In this document: positions 46,531 through 58,192 of the stretch, in pieces
Layout of the letters: every line of letters begins with the position of its first letter
How positions within the stretch are numbered: the stretch's first letter is position 1
NCBI RefSeq assembly: GCF_036850765.1
Contig: NC_089498.1
Location: 76,052,305 to 76,116,304, forward strand
Source: Saccopteryx bilineata
Taxonomy: Eukaryota; Chordata; Mammalia; Chiroptera; Emballonuridae
DNA length: 64,000 nt
Reading direction: 5' to 3'
Notes under the pieces: model-generated
What the model was told of the DNA's origin: nothing
The model's database searches: none
Seen by the model: the letters and a program-made list of their open reading frames with translations, nothing else
Translations under genes and position numbers: made by a program

Positions 46531-47151
46531 GCTGCTCTTATAATATTTATATTCTGAAAACTACTCAGGTTTATCGGTACCCAAAATTTACTTTTACTTA
46601 AATCTATCTATTCTAAGCAACAGCCAAATTCAAGGGCTAAAATGTGAGAACTACACCAGTGGCCACAGGGACTATTTTCCTAGTCTGACCACAGGGAAGC
46701 TAAACAAAGGGGTCTTCGTGGCTCTTCTCTATCAGAGCAAGGAAGACTGCTTTCTCTGCTTCCAGGAGGGACAAGAAGCCACTGAAATCCCAAAATAAAT
46801 CATATGGCTTCTACTGCAACATGAAATGTTGCTCGGATTGCCATGTCTAAGAACTTAATACGTACAAACTTAATAATCATGTATTACACAGGTTCAGGGA
46901 AAAACCGCCCCACAGGAAATATGAACAAGTGGTCTATTTATTAATATTATGGTTTCTACATCTTTCTAGGAACGATTAAGTACCAGCTGTGGGATGAGCT
47001 TTCACTGGATGTCTGAACTGAGAAAAGAAATTTTTTCTGAGGAGTCTTCTTGCCCCTGTAGTCACCAAGACAATGAGAGCTGTGGCTGTGGAGCAGCCAT
47101 GGTCACGTCCTCCCCTGGCATACATACACTCCTGTGGTTCCCAGGCACTAC

Positions 47152-47347
47152 CTTGTTGGCTGAGGGACAGCCCCTGCCTGCGAAGGGAGGCAGGCTGAGG
47201 GCTGCGACGGTTGCTGCGATGATTGCTGCTGCTGCATGCGATCCTGCAGGCTCCGTGCTTTTCGAATACTGATTTGCAACTTCTTATCGACTAGGGCTCT
47301 GCTGTGCGTGCTAGAGCTGGCACCATGCAGGGCAAGTCTTAGTTTAG
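47152..47347 (-). CDS. USP54: USP54 coding exon, second half of the helical region
   Basis: This 196-bp exon encodes (S)[40 protein letters not shown] and a Gln/Ser/Pro-rich end [18 protein letters not shown]. The first part continues a helical hairpin from the previous exon, MIT/TPR-like by eye; the second is low-complexity. The acceptor is ttgcattttag and the donor is gtagtg. It starts two bases into Ser (T|CT) and ends AG|T. Confidence 0.95.
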
Positions 47348-48266
47348 CTAAAATGCAAAAGAAAATATAGCAGAAACAGAACACAAAATACAAACAAAAA
47401 TAAAAAGAATAAAATCGAACCAAAAATGAGCAAAGATATGCAGTAAAACTCAAAATATGCAGCAGGAATGTAAGGCATGGACCATGCATATGCTGTCCAG
47501 GGCAGAGCTGGCCCTGACTATAAGGAACATTCACAAAAGCCATGGAGGCCAAACAGGTTAATTAAAATTTAAAAACCAAACAAATAAAAAGCTAAACTAA
47601 AATGAGTTGGAAGATAAACTGGCACTTCCATCTTAAAGGTTGCCTCTTGTCTTTTACAACTGACCTGTCATACTCTGGTCTCCACACTCTGCTCCCAACT
47701 CCCCCTTTCCGACAGCCAACAGCAGAAATAAGATCCAAACCTGCATCTGTCTTTATAGAACACAGCTTCTGTGGGTCACATTTAAGAACCAAATAGGAAG
47801 TCTAAGCGTTAGTCCCTGTTGTAACTTAATGGTGAGGCATACCAGAAAGACAGGGGAGAAACATAAAGAATCAAATATGCAGTGCAAAGTCACTGGCCTG
47901 AGAAGTCACAGCCAATTTATTCCTTAACTTCCTGCCATAAGCTGCACCTCACTATTCAGTGACTGGAGAAAGAGCTAACTAACCTCCCATCTGAGGTCTA
48001 ATTTAACTTGGGATAAGAAGGTAGGCATGACTGGATAATTAATTTGTGGGCTCCTGTTAAGGTTATTCTAGTAAATATTGATAGGCCGCAGTGACAGCAC
48101 ACTTAGATATCTGAAAGGCAAAGACAGCTAAAGGGCCTCTAAGTTTGGGAGAGTGAGTGAGGAGACAGAGAAGCTGTTTTTATCCCATCTGAGTGACAAC
48201 ACTCACTAATAATACCTGTTGTGAAGTTAATCAAAAGTGCCGTGGGCATAGCAGTTAGTTACTTAC

Positions 48267-48386
48267 AGATAGCTTCATTACAGAGGGCCAAAGCTGCAGC
48301 ACAGTCTCCCTTCTGTTCCAGATGCAGTGACTCTTCAAATACTGAATCTGCCTCTTGCAGGGACCTCTCAAAGCCGTCACTCCTCC
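48267..48386 (-). CDS. USP54: USP54 coding exon, start of the helical region
   Basis: This 120-bp exon encodes (G)[39 protein letters not shown]. The amphipathic spacing and the [13 protein letters not shown] motif suggest two antiparallel helices. The acceptor is ccctttcag and the donor is gtaagt. Phases agree with its neighbours. Confidence 0.95.
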
Positions 48387-48870
48387 CTGAAAGGGCCAGC
48401 ACTTTTCATTTTCATTACAATTGGTTTCAACCTTTTCTATGTACTGTTGTTTCCCTTCAGTGCACATAGATGATCCTTGCTGCTGGGCCTTTTGGTCTAT
48501 CTTTATTCCAACCATCTACTGCTATTAAGAATTCTATGAAACATGTAGGACATCCATTTTTGCCTTAACTGAGACCTTACCCAAGGCCATGAAAGAGGCC
48601 ACCACGTATTCCAACTCCAAGACCTCCTTGGGGGTTGCTCAAGAACAGAACAAAATACTATCTATAGCAGAAAGGTGGGTTCTTATGCCTGCACTGAACT
48701 GCTTTTCTACAGTGCAACAAGATACATCTTGCCAACCAGTATCAGAATGCCCCAGATCTCCACTGAGACCTCAACTGCTGTGTTAAGGCAAAAGTGGCTT
48801 CACTGCTCTGTCTAAAGCCCTCTGTTAGCACTTTATTCCTATGTCAATTCACAGTCCTATCTGAACACCT

Positions 48871-49257
48871 CCCCTCACCCCCGAAGCTGGAAACCGGGAG
48901 AAGACAGTCAGACAGACTCCCACATGTGCCCGACCGGGATCCACCCGGCACGCCCACCAGGGGCAACGCTCTGCCCACCAGGGGGCGATGCTCTGCCCAT
49001 CCTGGGCGTCGCCATGTTGCGACCAGAGCCACTCTAGCGCCTGGGGCAGAGGCCAAGGAGCCATCCCCAGCGCCCGGGCTATCTTTGCTCCAATGGAGCC
49101 TCGGCTGCGGGAGGGGAAGAGAGAGACAGAGAGGAAGGAGAGGGGGAGGGGTGGAGAAGCAGATGGGCGCTTCTCCTGTGTGCCCTGGCCGGCAATCGAA
49201 CGCAGGACTTCTGCACGGCAGGCCGACGCTCTACCACTGAGCCAACCAGCCAGAGCC
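48871..49257 (-). repeat. Long tRNA-derived SINE lacking its tail
   Basis: The minus strand begins AGGCTCTGGCTGGTTGGCTCAG-like sequence; the B box is GCGTTCGATTGCC, mutated. 'tgaacacct' flanks both ends (48862-48870 and 49259-49267). Unlike its relatives it has no A-tail, and a C-rich CACCCCC takes its place. Confidence 0.9.
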
Positions 49258-49267
49258 TTGAACACCT

Positions 49268-51003
49268 TTTGGGCACAGGTGGTCTGCAGTTCCTGCCCTC
49301 AATATATCTGCTGAGCTGCCTTCGTTGTTGGTTTGCATGCACCCGCCTTTCATCAGCACTGCTAAGTATTTACTTTTATCATGCCCTTGCTCACCAAACC
49401 TACCTCAAAAAAGTTACTTTCCTATCTCTACAGGAAGTATGAGGTGTTCCTTCCTACCCCGAAAGTGAATGTGTGCCAAAGCATACACAGGATAGTCCAA
49501 GTACACAGCCAGGTGACAAAGCAAGGAAGTGCTGTAAAGGCAACTTTTGTGAAAGAACCCTCAAGGTTAGGTACCCCTTTGCCTTTCACTCACGCATAAT
49601 CATAGATTGGTAGTAAACTGTAATATAACTACACCTACAATTAGGATTAATGATGGGTTTTCCCAAGCTTCAAGGAAAAAAAAAATCAAAATTTCAGAGT
49701 CATTTCTCCCCTAATGTCGCAATCCTCCACTTACCTGTAGTTAGACACAGTAAGAAAGGTTCTTCCACACCCCTAACATTCACTCCCTAATTCCCCATGG
49801 CTTTTGGAGAGTAATGGGAAGGTGGTGGGAGTAGCAAGTTTGTTCTAAAGAACTTGGCGTTCAGGTTCCACACCACCTACAGAGAAGTAGTCCCCCCAAC
49901 CTGCAGGCCTGAAGTTTTCTCATTATATTTGAAATAAAAAAAACTTTATAATAAGAGATAGTGGCTATAGCCATTAAAAACAAAGTCCTCTACAGAGATA
50001 TAGGTAAACTATAGTTGGCCAATCACAGTACTAGATTTTAATTCTTATCTTCTAGAATCTTAGCACTCATTTCTTGCTTTTCCAGGAGATGCTGAACCAA
50101 AGCTATGTAGAATTGACAATGCAATACAGCCAGAGGGATTCCCTCTCAAAGTTAATGTACTTACTGTCCTACAGACATGGGGAGGGGAGAATGGCAAGGG
50201 AAGGAGTGAAAAGTTCCTCTTTCAAAAGCCCAGGGAGCTTCTCTATGTTGATAAAAGGAGGGAAGTGATCAACAAAAGCACCCAAAATAGCATTGACTCC
50301 TACTCTTTACACTGGTTTAGCACAATTTGTGAATAATAAGAAAAATAATTCATTTTATTAAAAACAAAACCAACAGCGATAAAGTTTTCAGGGCCTCTTT
50401 TAAGGTAGATTCCTTAGCTTTATGTACTCCTATTTTGAAGGCCAGTATCTCCTAGTACAAAGTAACATCCTAAAGCAACTGAAGAAAAAAGTGACCCCCG
50501 TGAGGCCGTTAAGTAAAGTCCCTGAACATTATATGAGATTGGAAAATGGTTCATCAGAAGATCAAAAGGCAATCAGGTTCTATGTTCTTAGAACCTGTTT
50601 GGTAAATTGACTTCCCTCGAGTTCCAGGTGAGAAATCTTGAGGGTATGTTTCTGCCAAGGCGCAAGCAGAATTCCACTTACTGACTGTGTGGTATGCTCA
50701 CTGCCCTTTTCTGCTGTTTCTGAATTGTGACTAGTATTATTTACACTTTCTATAGATGTTCATGGGAAGTATTTTTCTTGAACAATATACTATCTCTAAT
50801 CAGTAGGCTTTAAATAGATGGGCCCCAAATCAGTGCCATTTCCAATCAATAAACTGTTGCCTCCTACTTTGACTAGATATCACCAAAATGGCTGAATTAA
50901 GATAAAATATAATTTTGCTAAAGCACAGACATTTATAAGCCCTAATCTTTTTTTCTCCCCTCTCTCACTGTCCCCATCACCGACAGTCTAATACAACAAT
51001 TAC
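49268..51003 (-). other. USP54: USP54 intron, no recognised element
   Basis: Repeat-poor intronic sequence. The short ORFs here have no recognisable content, and I see no RNA gene. Confidence 0.55.
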
Positions 51004-51171
51004 CCTGATTCTGCAGTTCATCCAAGTCCATAAAGCGGCTGGGATGAGGGTTAAACCCTTTAGCTGCCTCTAATTCTTTCTCCCGTTTCTTACGAAGTTC
51101 CTGTTCCTGGGCCTTCCTGGCCACCTCTTCCTGCAATTCATCCAGTTCACTTTTGGAAGGTGTCTCCCCAC
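51004..51171 (-). CDS. USP54: USP54 coding exon, coiled-coil segment
   Basis: This 168-bp exon encodes [40 protein letters not shown] and [15 protein letters not shown](G). The dense Glu/Lys/Arg heptad-like stretch indicates a single helix or coiled coil. The acceptor is tattccag and the donor is gtaatt. It splits Gly codons at both ends. Confidence 0.95.
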
Positions 51172-51348
51172 CTGGAATACAAGCAAGGGAGAAGAGAAGT
51201 CACCACATTTCCATAACCAAGACTAAGCACCTGTGGTAATTGGCACCACTGCACTACTTTTCCCTGGGAACTCCTGGCTTCAATTTCGAGTTCATGTTTT
51301 GAATATTGCTTTACATATCAGATTCAAGGTGAAATCTGGGCTGTGAAT

Positions 51349-51600
51349 ACTAATAACAATAATAATAATAAACATTGCTGAATGTTTTATAACAACATGA
51401 TAACATTTGTTGAACATTTACTATGTAACAGGCACAATTTTAAACACTTTTCTACATACTATTTCATTAATTCTCACAACAACCTATGAGGTAAACTCTA
51501 CTATTGCCTACATTTTAAGAATGAAGAAACTGTGTCACAAAGAGGGTAAATAACTTGCCCAAGGTAACAGATGGTAAATGGTAGAGCTGAATTAAGTCAA
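51349..51600 (+). repeat. (AAT)n and MIR SINE
   Basis: An AAT run at 51349-51371 is followed by 'gaacatttactatgtaacag', 'aacaacctatgaggtaaact' and 'taacttgcccaaggtaacag', which is MIR. Confidence 0.8.
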
Positions 51601-51745
51601 ATAGGTTAAGTTCATAATTCATGCTCATTAGGGAGCATTCTCTATTACATGTTGCTAGCAATTCAATGGAAAGTTTCAAGCAAGTCAATTCTTCACCCTT
51701 AATTTCTACCACGTTTTTAATGAATTTAAAAAATGTACATAGTAG

Positions 51746-51935
51746 TGCCTGATCTGTGGTGGCGCAGTGGATAAAGCATCAATTTGGAATGCTGAGGTCA
51801 TTGGTTCAAAAATCCTGGGCTTGCCTGGTCAAGGTATATACAAGAAACAACTACTACAACTTGATGCTTCTTGTTCCCCGTGCCTTCCCCCTTTATCTAT
51901 TTCTCTAAAATGAATAAAATACATATATTTAAAAA
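51746..51935 (+). repeat. Short Rhin-related SINE
   Basis: GCCTGATCTGTGGTGGCGCAG head, GGGCTTGCCTGGTCAAGG and a TCTAAAATGAATAAAATAC tail. Confidence 0.88.
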
Positions 51936-51961
51936 ATAAAATGTCCACAGCAATAAAATTT

Positions 51962-52193
51962 TTTTTAATTTAAAGTGTTATCTATTGATTTTAGAGAAAA
52001 AGAGAGAGAAGGGGTTGAGGGAAAGAATGGGAAGTATCAACTCATAGTAGTTGCTTCTTCTACATGCTTTGACCAGATAAGACAGGTGTTTCGAACTTCC
52101 ACGTGCTTTGACCAGGTAAGACTGGTGTTTCAAACCAGTGAATCCAGCATTCCAAGTGGACACTCCATCTACTGCACGACCACACATCAGGCA
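51962..52193 (-). repeat. Short Rhin-related SINE with internal tandem duplication
   Basis: The minus strand begins GCCTGATGTGTGGTCGTGC. A unit of about 37 bp (TGCTTTGACCAGATAAGACA and on, about 52066-52102) is repeated at about 52103-52138 with a few differences. Confidence 0.82.
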
Positions 52194-54002
52194 TAAAAAA
52201 TTAATTTTATCAGTGTTCATAGATCTAAAAGGATGTCTTTGTTATATTAAGTAAAAAATCAAGTAACAGAATAATAGATATAGCATGACTTCATTTTATT
52301 TTTTAAAATGGTATTTATAAACTTATCTATACTCTATTAGCATAGAGAAAGAAAGATACAATATATATCATAATCGTAACATTGGTACCTCCAATTTGAA
52401 GAGGCAAGGGACAGGTTACTGAATTGTTGGATTTATTTTACCTATGCAATTTTTAAAAAAATGATCAAAGTCACCAGATAAAAATATTTTTTATGTGCCA
52501 GACTAATATGATTGGATCAAACTGTAAGTCATAAATAGGGTTCACTATACAAAAAGGATAATGAAATAGCATGGTACATGAGAAATTTGTTGTAAGCCCT
52601 TGCTAAATATCTTTTACTAATTGAGGAATCCTACTGGTGAATTCTATCCAGCCAGTCCAGAATTAGGACTTTCAGAGAAATCATGAGACTTATTCTTCAG
52701 TGTGCTGAAAAACAATTGGCTATCTGAAGAAAACAGAGTGGGGAATGGCCTCAGGCACAATCCCAAGTTTCTCAAAGCAATGTTAATCAACACAAAATAA
52801 ATTAAAATGTGAGGAATAAAGCAAATGTAAAACTTCATCAGAAAGCATGAATTTCTTCTATGAGTTTCTAATTATAACCTACTTCAGCCCAGGATTTCAG
52901 AGACACCTGCATCTATAGGCACTGTTTTGCTTACCAGATGTCAGCAACCTAATGCTCTCATACAGAAAATAATTCATGCCTTTTATTGCTGCTGCATAAC
53001 TCCCTTCCAGCTATCTCTAAGAACTTAAGTGGCTATCAAGAGAATCAGGGGTAAGACTAGTAATGTTCCTGGTCTCATCTCTACAGGGTGGCTCATTAGT
53101 ATTCTGTCCTCCTCTTTCTAGAAAGCTGGCCAGATGTATATCCAGAAGCTCATTAAGTCAAACCACAGTTAGGTTTCTGCCCACATACTGGACTCTCTAT
53201 TAAACTAACAGAACAGAAAAAAAAGGAATGAAACATCTTTCAGATAAAGTTGAACTCTAAGACAGTAGTTCCCAGAACTCCCCAGAAGACTAAATGATAC
53301 TATATACTCACCATTTTCCCTCAGGATTCCAAAGTCTCCATGTCAGGGAGACTGCCTAGTTATCACCTCAATTTCAGCTTAAGTAAAGGATTTATTTTGA
53401 TCTATTTGGATGAGGTCTTTACTTAAGTGGGATGTGTACTAGAAGTATATACGGGTGTTATGAGAGAAATCTAAAAAGGAACTAAAACCTATGTCTACTT
53501 CAAATCTTTACCTGAAAATCCAACATTCCTTTCTCTTCAGACTTTAACTTGTTAAAATGCTAGTTTTCTCTTCGAGAAAGCATACTTAATATTTTCTGTC
53601 ACTTATATTTAGTATGAAGGAGTTCGATCATTCCTTGAGATCTTGTTTTGAGAAGAAGAGGGTATGAGGATAAACGGCACCCTCAAGAGGAGAAAACAAA
53701 ACAGGGACACTGGACAGGCTAGAGAGTCAGGGGTAAGAGTAGGTTTGACTTATTATTTCCCAGTTTTGCCCACAGTCTCATGTCCCCTTGTGTTATCTCA
53801 ATTCATGGTACTAAACAATAAAAAATTCATTCCCAATAGGCTGCCTGTATACCAAGAAAAACCCTAGGACTTACTCTTCTGAGGAATACAGATGCTACTG
53901 ACATTGTTAACAAAAGTTCTGTTCCTTCTTGCTCCCACAAGAGGTCTCTCCAATGTGTAAAAAACCAATCAGGTAAATTGTAACGAACAAAACAGATAAT
54001 TC
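52194..54002 (-). other. USP54: USP54 intron, no recognised element
   Basis: I see no SINE, exon or RNA gene in this stretch; the short ORFs are not convincing. Confidence 0.5.
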
Positions 54003-54018
54003 AAAAATGGAGCAGCTC

Positions 54019-54515
54019 CCTCTGCTGCCCCGCCCCCCACCCTGGTGAGCTGGGACCCACCCGGGCGTCCAGCCTCCCTGCCCGCCAAGTGACAGTTTAC
54101 AAAATTATTTTCTGCAAAAAAGAGGAAAAATTACATTAAAAAAAGTAAAAAAGAAAATACAAAAAAAAAAAACACAACAAAATACCGCATATTTTATTAT
54201 AGAAGAAGTATTTTTTTCTCCACCAGACTTAAATGGAAAAGAGGAAAAATTAACTATTTGCACCAAAATGTTTTGTTTTGTTGTAACATAGGAAAATAAC
54301 CAAGCACAATGTTATAGTTCATCCTTTGTATTGATTTCTTTTTTTTTTTTCCCCTTTCTGTTCCATCTGCTGTATTCATTTCTCCAATCTCATGTCCACC
54401 TGATGTGGGAAGGGGGTGGGGGCCGGGGGTGACTTGTCAAAGGCACATAGGTGCATGTATGTTTGCTGGCTCACTTGTCCATGAAAATATTTTATGATAT
54501 TAAAGAAATCTTTTG

Positions 54516-54544
<29 letters not shown>
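54019..54544 (+). pseudogene. Retrocopy of an mRNA 3' end (parent not identified)
   Basis: About 497 bp of non-repeat sequence ends in ATTAAA (54499-54504), 11 nt, then a 34-nt poly(A) run (54516-54549). Identical flanks AAAAATGGAGCAGCTC (54003-54018 and 54545-54560) are a 16-bp TSD whose A-rich start overlaps the tail. This is the signature of L1-driven retrotransposition of a polyadenylated transcript. The text is GC-rich at its 5' side and A/T-rich afterwards, like a 3' UTR. No long ORF is present. I do not recognise the parent gene. Confidence 0.85.
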
Positions 54545-54552
<8 letters not shown>

Positions 54553-54708
54553 AGCAGCTCAAATGTCTTCATATTTACATACTGATGGAATTCATATTCA
54601 CTCAAAGTACAACTGCCCTCTCATTTCACATGTTCTCAGGTAAGGCTGTTTCCCAAACAAAATGGGTGGACAAATCAAGTCTTCCAAATCTGTTGTTCTT
54701 TTGCTTAC

Positions 54709-54842
54709 CAGATCGGGGCTGATTCTTTGTCCAGCCACTTCTGGACATTGTGGAGTCTGCCTCCAAGATGCTACTGCTGTGAGACTTGGGGATGTGACGC
54801 CAGGAAGGTGCCAACCCAGATGATTTCTTAGCACTTTGATCC
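54709..54842 (-). CDS. USP54: USP54 coding exon
   Basis: This 134-bp exon encodes [40 protein letters not shown] and QPRS(G). The acceptor is cttttgaag and the donor is gtaagc. It begins with the last base of Arg (AG|G) and ends with the first base of Gly. The [14 protein letters not shown] segment is the recognisable part. Confidence 0.94.
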
Positions 54843-55346
54843 CTTCAAAAGAGAAACCAGAGTCTAATGAAAGCAGCAGAAGCAGAAACTCCTAGCAACA
54901 TTCCTAGGACAAAATTCCCTAAAAAAAAAAAAAAAACAAGCACTGTACTAGTATAATGAAAGTATCTGCGAACCACTTCTGAAAGACTTAAATACCACTC
55001 ATTCCCTCATCTATTCTCACCTCAATCACATTTTGTGCATCTAGCACAGTGTGAGGCACAAAACTTATCTAATGAATAAACATATGATCTTATATGGACT
55101 GCCTTCCTCTTTCTTATACTTTTGTAGCATCTTCTCACGTGTAAAACTGAACAGGGTCTGGTGGCCTAGAAAGAACAGTGGGAAAATATGAGGATATGGT
55201 CATCACCATTGTACAATACAAAATCACTCCTTTCAAAGTAGTTGTACTATTAGGAAACTTGCCTCTCTGTCAACTCATTAAAAACATGAAGATCTAAAAT
55301 TTACAAAGCAAATTGGGCCCTATGGAAGGGTTCAATAAGCACTATT

Positions 55347-55561
55347 TTTTTTTTAATTAAGTGAGAGGCGGGAGGCAGAGACAGATTCCCACATGTGCCT
55401 GGACCAGATCCACTCAGCAAGCCTTTACCAGGCGATACTCTGTCCAGCTGGACCTCAGCTCCATTGCTCGGCAACTGAGCTATTTTATCGCCTGAGGCCA
55501 AGGCCATGGAGCCATCCTCAGTGTCTAGGGCCAACTTTCCTCAAGCCACTGAAGGAGAAGA

Positions 55562-55627
<66 letters not shown>

Positions 55628-55745
55628 TGAAGGGGGAGGGATGAAGAAGCAGATGGTTGCTTCTCCTATGTGCCCTGATCAGGAATCAAACCCGGACTTC
55701 CACATGCCGGACTGATACTCTACCGCTGAGCCAACCGGGCAGGCT
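55347..55745 (-). repeat. Long-type SINE with expanded (GA)n
   Basis: The minus strand begins GCCTGCCCGGTTGGCTCAG. Its CT-rich block has expanded into a (GA)n run of about 54 bp on the plus strand (55570-55623). 'aataagcacta' flanks both sides (from 55331 and from 55755). Confidence 0.9.
55570..55623. repeat. (GA)n microsatellite inside a SINE
   Basis: About 27 uninterrupted GA units. Confidence 0.95.
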
Positions 55746-56194
55746 AGGGCCAAATAAGCACTAATAAACTCTCATTGTTTTCTTTTGGAATTATGAATAT
55801 TATTGGCTTCATAAAACACAGGTTCCCCAATCACCGTAAAGAAAAAGAACCTATCCTAAAATGAAAGGCAAAAAATAACAACTGGGTTCTCTCTCTGATC
55901 TTAGAACTACATATGCTGTGACTCACTAATTCATTCTTTTATTAAAAGTTATTTACTAAACAATTATTTTATACATAATACTTGAAAAGTTGTCTCTCCT
56001 TCCTCAAACGCCTTTGCTCATTCTCCCAGCAGAGGGGGCTGTTACCATAGAAAATTGATAGAGTAAAATACTTCGTTTGCCCACAAGATGGTAATAAAGT
56101 GCACCTCTCCACTTGTCTGAGCTGATAAGCAAGTCTCTTAGTGGCTCACACTGGCTGCTAGGAACAATGCTAATACTCAAAGACCAAACAATAC

Positions 56195-56426
56195 CTGCAG
56201 ACACTCAAGCTCTCAGGCAGGGCTGCATCCAGGCTGACAGGGCTGCTGCTGTTCCTCTCACTGCTTTCATAGCCAGATTCCATTCGCTGGATTAGGCGAG
56301 GGTGTTGCTCTAAAAAGTGAGAGCCTGTCCGTGCTGGGCCCCAAGCTTTGTACTGGGGGCTTGGTCCACCAGTTTTAAAGTCATAGGCAGGTGGTTTACT
56401 TAGTTCTTCTGGTGAAAATTCTTTAG
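56195..56426 (-). CDS. USP54: USP54 coding exon
   Basis: This 232-bp exon encodes (A)[19 protein letters not shown], then the [20 protein letters not shown] and [20 protein letters not shown] region to LPESLSVC(R). The acceptor ggatag follows a weak pyrimidine tract; the donor is gtattg. It starts two bases into Ala (G|CT) and ends two bases into Arg (AG|G). It was not marked by a long ORF and was placed from its neighbours. Confidence 0.93.
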
Positions 56427-56654
56427 CTATCCAGATTAAAGAACAAATATGAAAAAGGAGGCAGATTTAGCATCTGCCTCAAATCAAGACATAAGACTTC
56501 CCCCAGCTACTAATTTACTGAACTTACATACTTAAAAGAATCAACATTGTAGTAAAAATGGACCTTGTCAATTCTACCAGAAAATCCAAGGTTTTTTTAA
56601 ATACATAAACTTTATTCAAAAGCCCAACTCTTCCCTAATTACCTGAATCCTCAC

Positions 56655-57035
56655 CTGAATCCTCAGAAAATGGGCTAAGCTGGGTATAGCCACTGTGCTT
56701 CCTTTTGTCTTTACTAAAGATACTGTCAATATTCAGAGACTCCCGTTTAGGTCTCCACATTGGACGGTACTTGCTGGAAGAACTGGATTTTGACTCACTG
56801 CTAGTGCTCTCTACTTCCCAGTCATGAGAGTGTAAAGGGAGGTTCCTAGGAGGTTTTCTGTCCATCTGGTCTCCTCCTCTTCCCCTACATGGAGATACTA
56901 GGTTGGTCTGAGAAGCCAGGGATGGTCTGTTATGGATCATATTGCTGACTGTCTCTTTAAAATCCCTTAGTCTGTTGGTGCTGCTTGATGGTTTAGAGGC
57001 ATTCCTAGGAACCTGCTTCTCTTTCAGAGTTTCCC
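56655..57035 (-). CDS. USP54: USP54 coding exon, Ser-rich
   Basis: This 381-bp exon encodes (G)[39 protein letters not shown] and on to [20 protein letters not shown] and [10 protein letters not shown]. It is basic and Ser-rich, with [11 protein letters not shown] low complexity. The acceptor is ttttag. The end shown uses the gtgagg donor at 56654; a second donor 12 nt downstream would give an end at 56643 and add four residues. Confidence 0.94.
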
Positions 57036-57207
57036 CTAAAAACACAAAGAATGAAACATATAAATGTTTAAAGTACTCATGGATACTCAGATCCCAAAGT
57101 TGTGAAAGCAAGGAAAGCCCTCTGAGCAGAAAGAAGAAGCCACAGGCTGGAGGGTGGCAAGTATGACAGAGTGAATTAAGAAAGAGAAGCAGTGCGGACT
57201 GGCTTGC

Positions 57208-57339
57208 CTTCACTGTGGTACCCTGAGGCCTGTGGCTCATCGCCTTTCCTCTTAACACGGCCAGAGCTCCTCTTGCGCTCTACCAGGGATCCTTTCTTGG
57301 ATGTGAGTTTCTGATTACATTCGCTATCAGTCAGGTGTC
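57208..57339 (-). CDS. USP54: USP54 coding exon with a GC donor
   Basis: This 132-bp exon encodes (G)[39 protein letters not shown] and YHSE(G). It is highly basic in the middle (ERKRSS...VKRKGD), possibly a nuclear-localisation-like patch. The acceptor is ttcttttag. The donor reads AAG|gcaagc, so the intron is GC-AG. No GT donor keeps the expected SEGET junction. Confidence 0.9.
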
Positions 57340-57841
57340 CTAAAAGAACAAGGAAATAGGGGTAAACTGGTATCTGAGACTGACCTCCATCCTCTTGAGA
57401 AAATCCCTTTGGGATTCATGGCAGTTGAACAAATTTAGTGTACCCGTGAGATTGAAAGCTGTAAGGGCCGTGGCTACCTGATTTAAAAGTAGCAGGAATG
57501 TCTCAATAGATGCATGCAAAGAAGCTCAAGTAGTTAATGGGAGCTTCCAAATTTACAGTGTTTCCCGAGCAATTATCAGTCTCAATCCCACTTAGAATTT
57601 TTCCCAATAATCTGTACCATTACTTGGTACATTTAAAAGATGAAAGTTTTAAAAAGTGTATAAAAATGCCATGTACCAATATATTTTCACTCTCATAAAT
57701 AGAAGACAGAGCTTTCCTTTTATTTACTTAGCAACACATACCAAATAAAGTCTAATTTTTATTACATCTGGTATTATCCCTGGTGTCCAAGCCTTTGCTC
57801 ATAGGCACTCTGACTGTGTGTGGCTTTAAGACCCAGTTCTA

Positions 57842-58192
57842 GCTTGACCAGGCAGTGGCACAGTGGATGGAGCGTCGGACTGGGATGCAGAGGACCCAGG
57901 TTTGAGACCCCGAGGTCTCCAGCTTGAACGCGGGCTCATCTGGTTTGAGCAAAGCTCACCAGCTTGGACCCAAGGTCGCTGGCTCGAGCAAGGGGTTACT
58001 CGGTCTGCTGAAGGCCCACGGTCAAGGCACATATGGGGAAACAGTCGATGAACAACTAAGGTGTCGCAATAAAAAAATGATGATTGATGCTTCTCATCTC
58101 TCTCCATTCCTGTCCGTCTGTCCCTATCTCTGACTGTCTCTCTGTCTCTGTCCCTATCTCTGACTCTTTCTCTGTCTCTGTAGAATAATTTT
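57842..58192 (+). repeat. Rhin-type SINE
   Basis: CTTGACCAGGCAGTGGCAC head, GAGACCCCGAGGTCTCC, AAGGCCCACGGTCAAGGCAC and a CTCTGTCTCTGT tail block. Confidence 0.9.
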
